This document shows, one piece after another, positions 1-7,013 of a DNA stretch of 32,842 nt (position 1 is the stretch's first letter; each line of letters opens with the position of its first letter). This DNA comes from Palsa-870 sp039935415. GTDB taxonomy: Bacteria > Chloroflexota > Dormibacteria > Dormibacterales > Dormibacteraceae. The stretch covers positions 1-32,842 of the forward strand of contig JBDTKH010000062.1 in the NCBI GenBank assembly GCA_039935415.1, read 5' to 3'. Under the pieces are notes generated by a model. That model saw only the letters and a list, made by a program, of their open reading frames with translations, searched no databases and was not told where the DNA came from. A program made the translations under genes and the position numbers.

Positions 1-919
1 AGACGCTTGGGTACTTCATCGTGATCTGCGAGCCGAGGTTTCCGTCGACCCACTCCATCGTCGCGTCGCCGTACACCATCGCCCGCTTCGTGACCAGGTT
101 GAACACGTTGGTCGACCAGTTCTGGATGGTCGTGTAGCGGCAGCGCGCGTTCTTCTTGACGATGATCTCGACCACTGCCGAGTGCAGCGAGTCGCTCGTG
201 TAGATCGGAGCCGTGCACCCTTCGATGTAGTGGACGAAGGAGCCTTCGTCGCAGATGATCAGCGTCCGCTCGAACTGCCCCATGTTCTCCGCGTTGATGC
301 GGAAGTAAGCCTGCAGGGGGATTTCGACGCGCACGCCCTTCGGCACGTAGATGAACGAGCCGCCCGACCAGACCGCCGTGTTGAGCGCCGCGAACTTGTT
401 GTCGGCCGGCGGGATGATCGTCCCGAAGTACTCCTTGAACAGCTCCGGGTGGTCGCGCAGCGCGGAGTCGGTGTCGGTGAAGATGACGCCCTTCTTCGAC
501 AGCTCCTCGTGGAGCGAGTGGTAGACGACCTCGGACTCGTACTGCGCGGAGACCCCGGCCAGGAACTTGCGCTCGGCCTCAGGCACGCCCAGGCGGTCGT
601 ACGTCTTCTTGATGTCAGGCGGCAGGTCCTCCCACGTCTTCGACTGCTTGTCGGAGGCGCGGAGGTAATAGAAGATGTTCTCGAAGTCGATTACCGAGAG
701 GTCCGCGCCCCACGTGGGCATGGGCTTCTTGCGGAAGATCTCGAGTGAGCGCAGCCGCATTTTCATCATCCACTCGGGTTCCTTCTTCATCCACGAGATC
801 TCCTTGACGATCTCGGGGTTCAGACCGCGCTTGGCCTTGAAGACGTAGTCCTCGGGGACGAAGAAGCCGTACTTCTCCTTGTAATCCGAGCCGACGTCGA
901 CCTTGGGTACAGTGGCCAT
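1..919 (-). CDS. sufB: SufB, Fe-S cluster scaffold subunit (3' end outside window)
   Basis: About 306 codons of SufB read on the minus strand from an ATG at 917-919; the gene runs off the window at base 1. The start reads MATVPKVDVGSDYKEKYGF, and the stretches VPKGVRVEIPLQAYFRIN, CDEGSFVHYIEGCTAP and NWSTNVFNLVTKRA are characteristic of SufB. In the family, SufB forms the SufBC2D scaffold on which Fe-S clusters are built in the cytoplasm with SufC as the ATPase. The start ATG shares its A with the sufC stop (TGATG), so the two are translationally coupled. Regulation is expected from the upstream sufR operator. SufD, SufS and SufU would lie beyond the window. Identification is secure; only the truncation limits it. 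Confidence 0.96.
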   Translation of the reverse strand, partial: MATVPKVDVGSDYKEKYGFFVPEDYVFKAKRGLNPEIVKEISWMKKEPEWMMKMRLRSLEIFRKKPMPTWGADLSVIDFENIFYYLRASDKQSKTWEDLPPDIKKTYDRLGVPEAERKFLAGVSAQYESEVVYHSLHEELSKKGVIFTDTDSALRDHPELFKEYFGTIIPPADNKFAALNTAVWSGGSFIYVPKGVRVEIPLQAYFRINAENMGQFERTLIICDEGSFVHYIEGCTAPIYTSDSLHSAVVEIIVKKNARCRYTTIQNWSTNVFNLVTKRAMVYGDATMEWVDGNLGSQITMKYPSV

Positions 920-1722
920 CAGGCGACCCCCTCTTGTGGCTCTTCGGTGACCCACTCGGAATAACCGGTCTTCTCCAGGCGCGCCGCGATCTCGGGCCCG
1001 CCCGACAGCACGAACTTCCCGTCGACGAGCACGTGCACGTAGTCGGGCTTGATGAACTCGAGTATCCGCGTGTAGTGGGTGATGATCAGCACGCCGAGCT
1101 CAGGACCGCGCATGCGGTTGACCGCTTCGGCGACGAACTTGATGGAGTCGATGTCCAGGCCGGAGTCGGTCTCGTCGAGGATCGCGATCTCAGGCTTGAG
1201 GATCGCCATCTGCAGGATTTCCGCGCGCTTCTTCTCGCCGCCGGAGAACCCGTCGTTGATGTAGCGCGGCAGGAACGAGTCGTCCATGTGCAGGACCTCG
1301 AGCTCACCTTTGAGCAGCGAGCGGAACTCCTTCGGCGAGATCTGCTTCGACTTGTCCTTGCCGTCGTAACCGCGCTTTGCGTTGAGCGCAGTGCGCAGGA
1401 AGTTGGTCATCGAGATGCCGGGCACAACGACTGGGTACTGCATCGCCAGGAACATGCCCAACCGCGCCCTCTCGTCGGTTTGGAGGTCGAGGACGTTTTG
1501 CCCCTTGAACAGGACCTCGCCGCCGTCGACCGTGTAACCCGGGTGGCCCATCAGGGTGTGCGACAGGGTCGACTTCCCGGAGCCGTTGGGTCCCATGACC
1601 GCGTGGACCTCGCCCTTGTTGATGGCGAGCGTCACGCCTTTGAGGATCTCCTTGCCATCGACGCTGGCCCGCAGGTCTTTGATCTCGAAATCAGCCAACT
1701 CTTGCCTTGCTCTCCTTGTCAT
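919..1722 (-). CDS. sufC: SufC, Fe-S assembly ABC ATPase
   Basis: A 267-residue ABC-type ATPase of the Suf system. Visible motifs in order: Walker A GPNGSGKST, Q-loop region AMQYP, the signature FSGGEKKRAEI, Walker B AILDETDSGLD and the switch histidine IITHY. SufC supplies ATP-driven conformational change to SufB/SufD in the cytoplasm and is not a transporter. Two starts are possible: the ATG at 1722, which lies inside the end of sufR, or a TTG at 1698 (LADFEIKDL), which matches the usual SufC N terminus better and has an AAGGAG-like site upstream. Its stop overlaps the sufB start by one base. Confidence 0.96.
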   Translation of the reverse strand: MTRRARQELADFEIKDLRASVDGKEILKGVTLAINKGEVHAVMGPNGSGKSTLSHTLMGHPGYTVDGGEVLFKGQNVLDLQTDERARLGMFLAMQYPVVVPGISMTNFLRTALNAKRGYDGKDKSKQISPKEFRSLLKGELEVLHMDDSFLPRYINDGFSGGEKKRAEILQMAILKPEIAILDETDSGLDIDSIKFVAEAVNRMRGPELGVLIITHYTRILEFIKPDYVHVLVDGKFVLSGGPEIAARLEKTGYSEWVTEEPQEGVA

Positions 1723-2350
1723 TCATCACTTCGTACGTGCAGTCGCTCGCTGCCTCGGCCATCCACGTCGACCGGGTGACCGGGGCCCCCAGGAGCCGCT
1801 CGTACATCTGCTGCTCGTTCAGGCAGGGCAGCCCCGTGCGGGCCGCGACGTCCTGGATGGGGCAGTTGCAGTGGCGGATCGCGAGGCCGCCAGTGGCCAG
1901 CTCGACGACCTCGGCCATGTGGCCGTGCTGGGTGGCAAGCCTGGCCAGTTCGCGGACGCGCGCTGCAAAGTCTAGCCCCGCCAATCGGGGCGCGTACTCG
2001 GCCTCGAGCCTGGCGGCGCGGCGCTCGAAGAATCGTTTCAACTGCTCTTCCGATACGAACTCGACGAGCTCGCCGGTGAGCTCCTGGTGTCCGTCTGGGA
2101 AGTGGCTGCCGGCGGCCGGGGTGAGCTCGTAGACGTTCTCGGGCCGCCCGCGCCCGTGCGGCACGGCTGTGGCCGCTGTGACAAGCCCGGAGGCCTCGAG
2201 CATCTCGAGGTGTCGCAGCGCGCCCTGCTTGGAGACTTCGAGGCGTGCCGCGACCTCACCGAGGGTGGCGTGACCGCGCGTCTTGAGGAAGGCGAGGATC
2301 ACCTCGCGTCTCGGTTCAAAGGGCGCCCGACGAGAGCCCGGTGAGTCCAT
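1691..2350 (-). CDS. sufR: SufR-type Fe-S-sensing transcriptional repressor
   Basis: 219 residues from the ATG at 2350 (an in-frame TTG lies two codons earlier). The N-terminal third is a winged helix of the ArsR/DeoR type (about residues 13-75, with EVAARLEVSKQGALRHLEMLEASGLV). The C-terminal part carries three cysteines spaced C-x12-C-x27-C, starting in HCNCPIQDVAARTG. This matches the spacing known for the 4Fe-4S ligands of cyanobacterial SufR. Established role of the family: repress the suf operon when clusters are plentiful. It is first in the sufR-sufC-sufB operon and overlaps sufC. A matching operator lies directly upstream at 2371-2388, so autoregulation is very likely. Confidence 0.92.
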   Translation of the reverse strand: MDSPGSRRAPFEPRREVILAFLKTRGHATLGEVAARLEVSKQGALRHLEMLEASGLVTAATAVPHGRGRPENVYELTPAAGSHFPDGHQELTGELVEFVSEEQLKRFFERRAARLEAEYAPRLAGLDFAARVRELARLATQHGHMAEVVELATGGLAIRHCNCPIQDVAARTGLPCLNEQQMYERLLGAPVTRSTWMAEAASDCTYEVMNDKESKARVG

Positions 2351-2357
2351 GAACAAG

Positions 2358-2363
2358 ATCGTA
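2358..2363 (-). promoter_or_regulatory. -10 box of sufR (TACGAT)
   Basis: On the minus strand TACGAT is followed by 7 bases and then the ATG at 2350, so transcription should start at or next to the start codon (leaderless mRNA). The SufR operator covers the region where the -35 element would lie. Confidence 0.6.
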
Positions 2364-2370
2364 CGAGTTT

Positions 2371-2388
2371 TTCAACACGTACGTTGAA
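2371..2388. promoter_or_regulatory. SufR operator
   Basis: The palindrome TTCAAC-ACGTAC-GTTGAA contains CAAC-N6-GTTG, the sequence described for SufR binding in cyanobacteria. It lies between the divergent sufR and MFS genes, just upstream of the sufR -10 box and 19 bases before the ATG at 2404. A bound repressor would block sufR, and possibly the divergent permease gene. Confidence 0.85.
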
Positions 2389-2389
2389 A

Positions 2390-2395
2390 TACCCT
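2390..2395 (+). promoter_or_regulatory. -10 box (TACCCT) before the MFS gene
   Basis: TACCCT is followed by 8 bases and the ATG at 2404, the same geometry seen at other genes here. That ATG opens MTRRRT and hits a TGA that overlaps the TTG at 2421 of the permease frame. Either a 6-codon leader is coupled to the permease, or one base is missing between 2404 and 2421. Confidence 0.45.
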
Positions 2396-2420
2396 TCTTT
2401 CCCATGACGCGGCGCCGTAC

Positions 2421-3527
2421 TTGACCAGAGACCGGAGCCTGCTGCTCGCCGCGCGAGGACTGCGCGCGTTCGGCTTCGGGTTCTCCGCCGTTCTGATCGG
2501 CATCCACCTCGAGCGGCGTGGCCTAGCGCCGGCCCTGATCGGGCTCACGCTCGGGATCGGGCTTGCCGCGGCGTCGCTGTCGGGCCTTGCCGCGGTCGCC
2601 GCCGCCGCGCGCTTCGGCCGGCGTCGCGCGCTGGCCGCGGCGGGCGTGCTCATGGCGATCACCGGCCTCGACCTTGCGCTGGCGACGCAAGGCTGGCTGC
2701 TGATCGCGGCCGGGTTGACCGGGATGCTCGGTGTTGCGAGCGTCGATCTCGGCCCCTTCGCGCCCGTCGAGCAGGGGGTTCTGACGGAGGTCGCCACTCG
2801 GACGGGTCGCAATGTCGCGTTTGCCCGCTACTCGCTCACCGGTGGCCTGTTCAACGCCGCCGGCGGGCTGGTAGCGGGCTTCGGCAGCGGCGCGAGCGCT
2901 AGCCAAGGTTTCTTCCTCCTTTATGCCGCGGTCGGAGGGGCCACTGCGGTCCTGCCGCTCCTGATGAGCGAGCGCGTGGACTCGCGGACGGCCTCGGCCC
3001 TCGGAGCTCTGTGGCGGCCGGAGCTGGCCCGCCCGCTCGCCGGCCTGGCCGCACTGTTCGCGCTCGACTCACTAGGCGGCGGGCTGGTGGCGAACGCGGT
3101 GATCGCTTACTGGCTGCACATCCGGTTCGGCGCCGGCCCGCAGCTCCTCGGACCGCTCTTTGCGGGCATTGCACTGCTGCAGGCCTTTTCGTTTGAGGTC
3201 TCGCGACGGCTGGCCAATCGCTTCGGCCTGATCAACACGATGGTCTTCACCCACCTCCCCAGCAACGTCCTTCTGTTCTTCGTCGCCCTCAGCCCGACTT
3301 TGCCGTGGGCGATCGGTTTGCTGCTCGGGCGTTTCGCGCTTTCGCAGATGGACGTTCCGGCACGCCAGGCCTACGTGGTCTCGATAGTTCCGGCCGAGGA
3401 CCGCGCGGCGGCGGTGGCTCTGACCGGCGCGGTTCACGGCGTCGCACAGTCTTTCGGACCCGCGCTCGCGGGATCGCGATCGGAGCGTCCGCGTTCGGCC
3501 TTCCGTCCTTTGCCGGCGCGGGCCTGA
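2421..3527 (+). CDS. Major facilitator superfamily permease, frameshifted near its 3' end
   Basis: A 12-helix-type membrane transporter. The first helices and the loop ARFGRRRAL resemble the MFS loop between helices 2 and 3 (GxxxDRxGRR type); substrate unknown. The open frame from TTG 2421 ends at 3527 with an unrelated Arg/Pro-rich tail. Homologous-looking hydrophobic sequence (GIAIGASAFGLPSFAGAGLK) continues in another frame from 3470 to 3598, so the intact protein would be about 392 residues. The break is at a GGG (3470-3472) that would need one more G. A second possible break lies at the 5' end, where ATG 2404 (MTRRR) is one base out of frame. It is divergent from sufR and shares its operator region. 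Family assignment is good; a transported substrate cannot be named. Confidence 0.75.
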   Translation: MTRDRSLLLAARGLRAFGFGFSAVLIGIHLERRGLAPALIGLTLGIGLAAASLSGLAAVAAAARFGRRRALAAAGVLMAITGLDLALATQGWLLIAAGLTGMLGVASVDLGPFAPVEQGVLTEVATRTGRNVAFARYSLTGGLFNAAGGLVAGFGSGASASQGFFLLYAAVGGATAVLPLLMSERVDSRTASALGALWRPELARPLAGLAALFALDSLGGGLVANAVIAYWLHIRFGAGPQLLGPLFAGIALLQAFSFEVSRRLANRFGLINTMVFTHLPSNVLLFFVALSPTLPWAIGLLLGRFALSQMDVPARQAYVVSIVPAEDRAAAVALTGAVHGVAQSFGPALAGSRSERPRSAFRPLPARA

Positions 3528-3644
3528 AGATCGTCTACGACATCGGCCTGTTCGTGGGCTTCCGAAGCCGCCGCGCCGAGCACGAAAAGCGCGGGTGAGG
3601 ACAGCCTTAAGCTCCACCTGGCATGACAAGGGAAGCTTCTACCG

Positions 3645-4163
3645 ATGACTGAGGAACTCACGGCGCTCGACGCCGTGGAGCTCGAACGCCGGGTGGCGGA
3701 GCTGCGCGAGCGGATGCGGCCGCTCGAGCAGGGGCTGGCCGCCATACGCACCGAGCGAGACGTCCTGCTGACCGAGGTGCGGCGGCGCGAGCGCCTGGCC
3801 CAGAGGACTTCTCGCGCGGACCTGAAGGCCGCCATGAAGGAAGGCGGACTGCCCACCGTCGCCGAGCTCGTGGCCGGCAGCGACGCCGGGCCGTTTGACG
3901 ACTACGTGTTCAACCTGAAGACGGGAGGCGAGGTGAGGCTGGGGTTCCTGGGCGCGCGAAGCCAGAGCCTGACCTTCACGGACGGAATCAAGAGCGCGCC
4001 GGCGACCGACCTCGCGCAGGCCGCCCAGCTTTATGCGGCCGGCTGGGAGCTCGGAAGCCCTGGAAGGCCGGGTGTCAGGGTTCATTTTCCCGGGACGCGC
4101 CAAGAACGAGTAGTGCCGGGAGACGAGGTGTACGCGCGCGCCGGCGACCGGACGCATGGGTGA
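3645..4163 (+). CDS. Hypothetical protein with N-terminal coiled coil
   Basis: 172 residues, not recognised. Residues about 5-60 are rich in Glu, Arg and Leu with heptad-like spacing (ELERRVAELRERMRPLEQGL) and probably form a coiled coil. The rest is a mixed, soluble-looking segment (about 75-165) with no cysteines, no signal peptide and no membrane span. An AAGGGAAG ribosome-binding site precedes the ATG. It follows the MFS gene by about 45 bases on the same strand and is followed at once by a peptidase remnant; neither neighbour suggests a function. Confidence 0.6.
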   Translation: MTEELTALDAVELERRVAELRERMRPLEQGLAAIRTERDVLLTEVRRRERLAQRTSRADLKAAMKEGGLPTVAELVAGSDAGPFDDYVFNLKTGGEVRLGFLGARSQSLTFTDGIKSAPATDLAQAAQLYAAGWELGSPGRPGVRVHFPGTRQERVVPGDEVYARAGDRTHG

Positions 4164-4200
4164 GGGCGTTTGTCACCCCCGCGTCCAGTCGGCCCTGCAG

Positions 4201-4537
4201 GTTCGTCTGCAGGGCGGTCATCGTCCTGGTGGGCGCGGATCATCGCCTACGGCTCGATGTCAGCCGCGACGACCTACGCGCGCGTGATCGCGGGCACCCG
4301 GTGGTGGCCTTTGCGACCTGGGACTGGGCGTGGCACCCGCGCCGCGACTACTTGAGCTTTGACGGCGAGTGGATACCGTTCATTGGTCCCACGCAGGCAT
4401 CCCACGTTTACAGCGTGGTGGGTGTGGGCCCGAGCTCCGTGCTCATCAACGACCCGATCCGCGGCCAGTAATGGCTCAGCAAGGGAGCGTTCGAGGCCGG
4501 CTACTCGGACTTCAACGAAGCGATCGTCTTCGCCTAA
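4201..4537 (+). pseudogene. Remnant of a C39-like (Peptidase_C39_2) protein
   Basis: Conceptual translation joins ARIIAYGSMSAATTYARVIAG in one frame to HPVVAFATWDWAWHPRRDY in the next, then SHVYSVVGVGPSSVLINDP, an in-frame TAA at 4469-4471, and WLSKGAFEAGYSDFNEAIVFA up to the stop at 4535. The pattern GHPVV...SHVYSVVG...INDPxxG is that of the C-terminal half of C39_2 peptidase-like proteins, including the His and the Asn-Asp-Pro motif. The N-terminal half with the catalytic Cys is not found. The frame break falls at a GGG (4292-4294) that would need one more G; the TAA would be CAA with one base change. It lies next to an intact relative at 4553-5308. Confidence 0.6.
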
Positions 4538-4552
4538 ACGGCGCCCGATCGG

Positions 4553-5308
4553 TCAGCTCGTCGAGTTGGACGACGGCGCCAGGACCAGGAAGACCCTCCC
4601 GGCGTTCAGCTCGGGATAGGCCTGGTCGAGGTCGTCGACCGCGTGCACCAGCTTGTCGTAGCTGATGGCGTAACCATGGCCCCGTGTCAGGCCGGGGTCG
4701 TTGAGGAGGTACTGGTCGGACGTGTTGTAGCCCGTCACCACCAGGTAGTGGGAGACCGACCAGCCCGCCTGCTCGTAGTGCGAGCTGTAGCCCGGGTAGT
4801 TCGGGTTGCCGAGCCCGTGCGTCCGCACCCCAAAGATCAGAGGACGTCCCAGGGACAGCTGCTGCTTCATGTTCAGGCGGTCGGACGGAAGGATCTTGTA
4901 AGCCCAGCCCATGTTCTTCTGGGCAACCTCGCCCACCTTCTGGATGGTGAGGTCGACGGCGGGCTTCCAGGCGGTGACCTGGTTGATCGCGTGGTCGGCT
5001 GTTTGCGGGTCGATCAGGCTCCCCGAGTGGTCGCCTCGTAGGTAGCGGTCGACCATGACCAGGCTCGCCTCTTCGCACGTGTGCTGGCGCTGCGCCCAGT
5101 TGTTGAGCGGCGCCTGCGACGTGAACGGCACGGGCAGCAGCACAGCGGTTGGCAATGTGACAGGCGGCTGGTCGCTGGGCGCCGCCGTGTTGAGGTCGAT
5201 CGGGACCAGGTCAGGCGTGACGTAACTGATCTGTGGTCCGGCGCCGAAAAAGGCGCAGTAGATGCCGGCTCCGATGCCGACGGCCGCCACCAGGCCGAGC
5301 CCGACCAA
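4553..5308 (-). CDS. C39-like cysteine peptidase, membrane-anchored
   Basis: 251 residues from TTG 5308. A single hydrophobic segment (about 1-22) anchors or exports the protein; the rest is a Peptidase_C39_2-type domain. The motif NNWAQRQHTCEEASLVMV holds the presumed catalytic Cys, SHYLVVTGY the His and LLNDPGLTRGHGY the Asp. Such proteins act outside the membrane on peptides or wall components; the substrate is unknown. The true start is probably ATG 5382: it has GAGG seven bases upstream and begins MSLPQAQLFATL. That frame joins EFWLTTLGALKW, just before TTG 5308, if one base is added to the GGG (minus strand) at 5344-5346. It is divergent from the flippase gene, and a decayed relative lies just beyond its 3' end. 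Confidence 0.75.
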   Translation of the reverse strand: MVGLGLVAAVGIGAGIYCAFFGAGPQISYVTPDLVPIDLNTAAPSDQPPVTLPTAVLLPVPFTSQAPLNNWAQRQHTCEEASLVMVDRYLRGDHSGSLIDPQTADHAINQVTAWKPAVDLTIQKVGEVAQKNMGWAYKILPSDRLNMKQQLSLGRPLIFGVRTHGLGNPNYPGYSSHYEQAGWSVSHYLVVTGYNTSDQYLLNDPGLTRGHGYAISYDKLVHAVDDLDQAYPELNAGRVFLVLAPSSNSTS

Positions 5309-5410
5309 CCACTTGAGCGCTCCAAGCGTCGTTAGCCAGAACTCCCGAGGGTGGCGAATAGTTGCGCCTGGGGTAGGCTCATCTGGATTCCTCGCTCGGC
5401 GGGCGTTCGC

Positions 5411-5416
5411 AGTATA
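5411..5416 (-). promoter_or_regulatory. -10 box (TATACT) for the C39-like peptidase
   Basis: TATACT on the minus strand lies about 29 bases upstream of ATG 5382, which has a GAGG ribosome-binding site. Together they support ATG 5382 as the real start and hence a one-base deletion downstream. Confidence 0.5.
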
Positions 5417-5461
5417 CCCGGGGGGTTACATTCCTGGCCCCGGATGGGGCGACGGAATTCA

Positions 5462-5467
5462 TACTCT
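5462..5467 (+). promoter_or_regulatory. -10-like box (TACTCT) before the flippase gene
   Basis: TACTCT ends five bases before GTG 5473. This fits a leaderless or nearly leaderless transcript; there is no Shine-Dalgarno sequence. A second candidate, TACATT, is at 5427-5432. Confidence 0.35.
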
Positions 5468-5472
5468 CCGCC

Positions 5473-6951
5473 GTGTCCGACGAGGTTGCAGGCGCCGCCG
5501 CCCAGCTCGGCACGCGAGCGGTCAGCAACGCACTGTTCATCCTCGTCGCACGAGTCGTCTCGCGCCTCGTGTCCCTGGTCGTCGTCATCGTGCTCGCCAA
5601 CGCACTCGGCGACACCGGGTACGGGCAGTACACGACCCTGATCGCCTACCTGGCGCTCGTGTCGGTGATCGCCGATTTCGGCTTCAACCCTCTCTACACG
5701 CGCGAGGCCGCGCGCAACCGCAAGGAGCTGGGGGACTACCTCGGCACGCTGCTCGTCTTCAAGCTGGCGCTGGCGGCGGCGTCGGTGGTCATCCTGGCGA
5801 TCGCGCTGCAGGTCGGCGCCGGCCTGCCGGGATTGATCGTGCCCGGCGCCGCGCTGCTGGTGGCGACCGCTTACGCGAACCTGCTGCGCAACACCTTCTA
5901 TGCAGTTGGACGGGCCGAGTTCGACGCCATCGCGATCATCGCGGAGATCGCCATCCAGGGCGGCCTGATCCTCTTTGGCGCGCGCAGGCACTCTGGAGTG
6001 AGCTTCTACGTCTGGGCCTACACGGCGTCCTTTGTTTTCACGATCGTCTACTCGCTGCTCGTGATCCGGGTCTTCAACCTCGGCCGCATCCGTCTCGGCC
6101 TCGACCTCAACCTCGTGCTGCGCTGGTTCCCCCTCGCGCTGCCGTTCGGGCTGACGTTCTTTCTGACCAATCTCTATTTCCGCGCCGACGTGCCGATCCT
6201 TCAGCACTTCCGGTCATTCGCCGAAGTCGGCTCGTACACCTTTGCCTACAAGCCCTTCGAAGCGCTGCAGTTCATCCCGCTCGCCATCCAGGCTGTCGTG
6301 TATCCGCTGCTCGGCGTGTATTTCATCGGCGACAGGTCGCGGCTGAAGCTTGCGTACGCGCGGTTCTTCAAGGTCCTCGTCCTGCTCGGTTGGCCTTTGG
6401 CCGTGGGCACGTTCGTGCTGGTTCACCCGATCATCCGCGTGTTCAACCGCTCGGGAGCCTTCACCCAGTCGGAGCCGGCACTGAGGATCCTGGCGTTCGC
6501 CATCGTTTTTCTTTTCGCCAACTCCGCCTTCTACGCGATGCTCAACGCGATCAACCAGCAGCACCTGAACGCCTGGGCCACCGGCATGGCGGCGGGGCTC
6601 AACATCGTGCTGAACCTGATCTTCATCCCGTTCTATGGATACCTCGCCGCCAGCACCACCACCGTAGTCACGGAACTTGCCCTCTGCGTCTTCGGCTGGT
6701 GGTTTGTCCAGCGGCACCGTCCCGAGCTGCGGCTGCCAGTCCTCGACCTGAGCTGGCGCATCGTGCTGGCCGGGGCCGTGATGGGCGTCGTGCTCTACCC
6801 GCTGGCCAGGTTCTCGATCTTCATCAGCCTCCCGGTGGGCTCGATCGCATACCTGGTCGCCATCTACCTGCTGCGCGCGATCGACCACGAAGAGTGGCGG
6901 CTGGCGCGCCACGGCGTCCTCGCTCGCATCCGGCCGTCGAGAACCGCGTAA
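5473..6951 (+). CDS. Polysaccharide/lipid-linked oligosaccharide flippase (Wzx-type, MOP superfamily)
   Basis: 492 residues from GTG 5473, almost wholly hydrophobic with about 12-14 membrane spans. The start SNALFILVARVVSRLVSLVVVIVLANALGDTGYGQYTTLIAY is typical of polysaccharide_synt/Wzx flippases, as are FGFNPLYTREAARNRKELGDY and the charged loop between helices. The family moves undecaprenyl-linked glycans across the cytoplasmic membrane. It stands before a peptidoglycan synthase gene, but no glycosyltransferases are nearby, so the cargo cannot be named. MurJ is a more distant member of the superfamily; this looks nearer Wzx. Confidence 0.85.
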   Translation: MSDEVAGAAAQLGTRAVSNALFILVARVVSRLVSLVVVIVLANALGDTGYGQYTTLIAYLALVSVIADFGFNPLYTREAARNRKELGDYLGTLLVFKLALAAASVVILAIALQVGAGLPGLIVPGAALLVATAYANLLRNTFYAVGRAEFDAIAIIAEIAIQGGLILFGARRHSGVSFYVWAYTASFVFTIVYSLLVIRVFNLGRIRLGLDLNLVLRWFPLALPFGLTFFLTNLYFRADVPILQHFRSFAEVGSYTFAYKPFEALQFIPLAIQAVVYPLLGVYFIGDRSRLKLAYARFFKVLVLLGWPLAVGTFVLVHPIIRVFNRSGAFTQSEPALRILAFAIVFLFANSAFYAMLNAINQQHLNAWATGMAAGLNIVLNLIFIPFYGYLAASTTTVVTELALCVFGWWFVQRHRPELRLPVLDLSWRIVLAGAVMGVVLYPLARFSIFISLPVGSIAYLVAIYLLRAIDHEEWRLARHGVLARIRPSRTA

Positions 6952-6990
6952 CCCCAAGCCGCGCCCAGTCGTTTGGGGAGTAGGAAACCG

Positions 6991-6996
6991 TAGAAT
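6991..6996 (+). promoter_or_regulatory. -10 box (TAGAAT) for the class A PBP
   Basis: TAGAAT lies 17 bases before ATG 7014. The same hexamer precedes tig, clpP and the valS leader. No clear -35 element is seen. Confidence 0.5.
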
Positions 6997-7013
6997 TTAC
7001 GGGTCCCCCAAGC

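Noticed and set aside
5262..6983. A 573-codon plus-strand frame overlapping the flippase gene
   Set aside because: Arg/Pro/His-rich alternate-frame translation of the flippase; no membrane spans or motifs.
6952..6985. Terminator after the flippase (CCCCAA...TTGGGG)
   Set aside because: Only a 6-bp stem with a 14-base loop and no T run; too weak to call.
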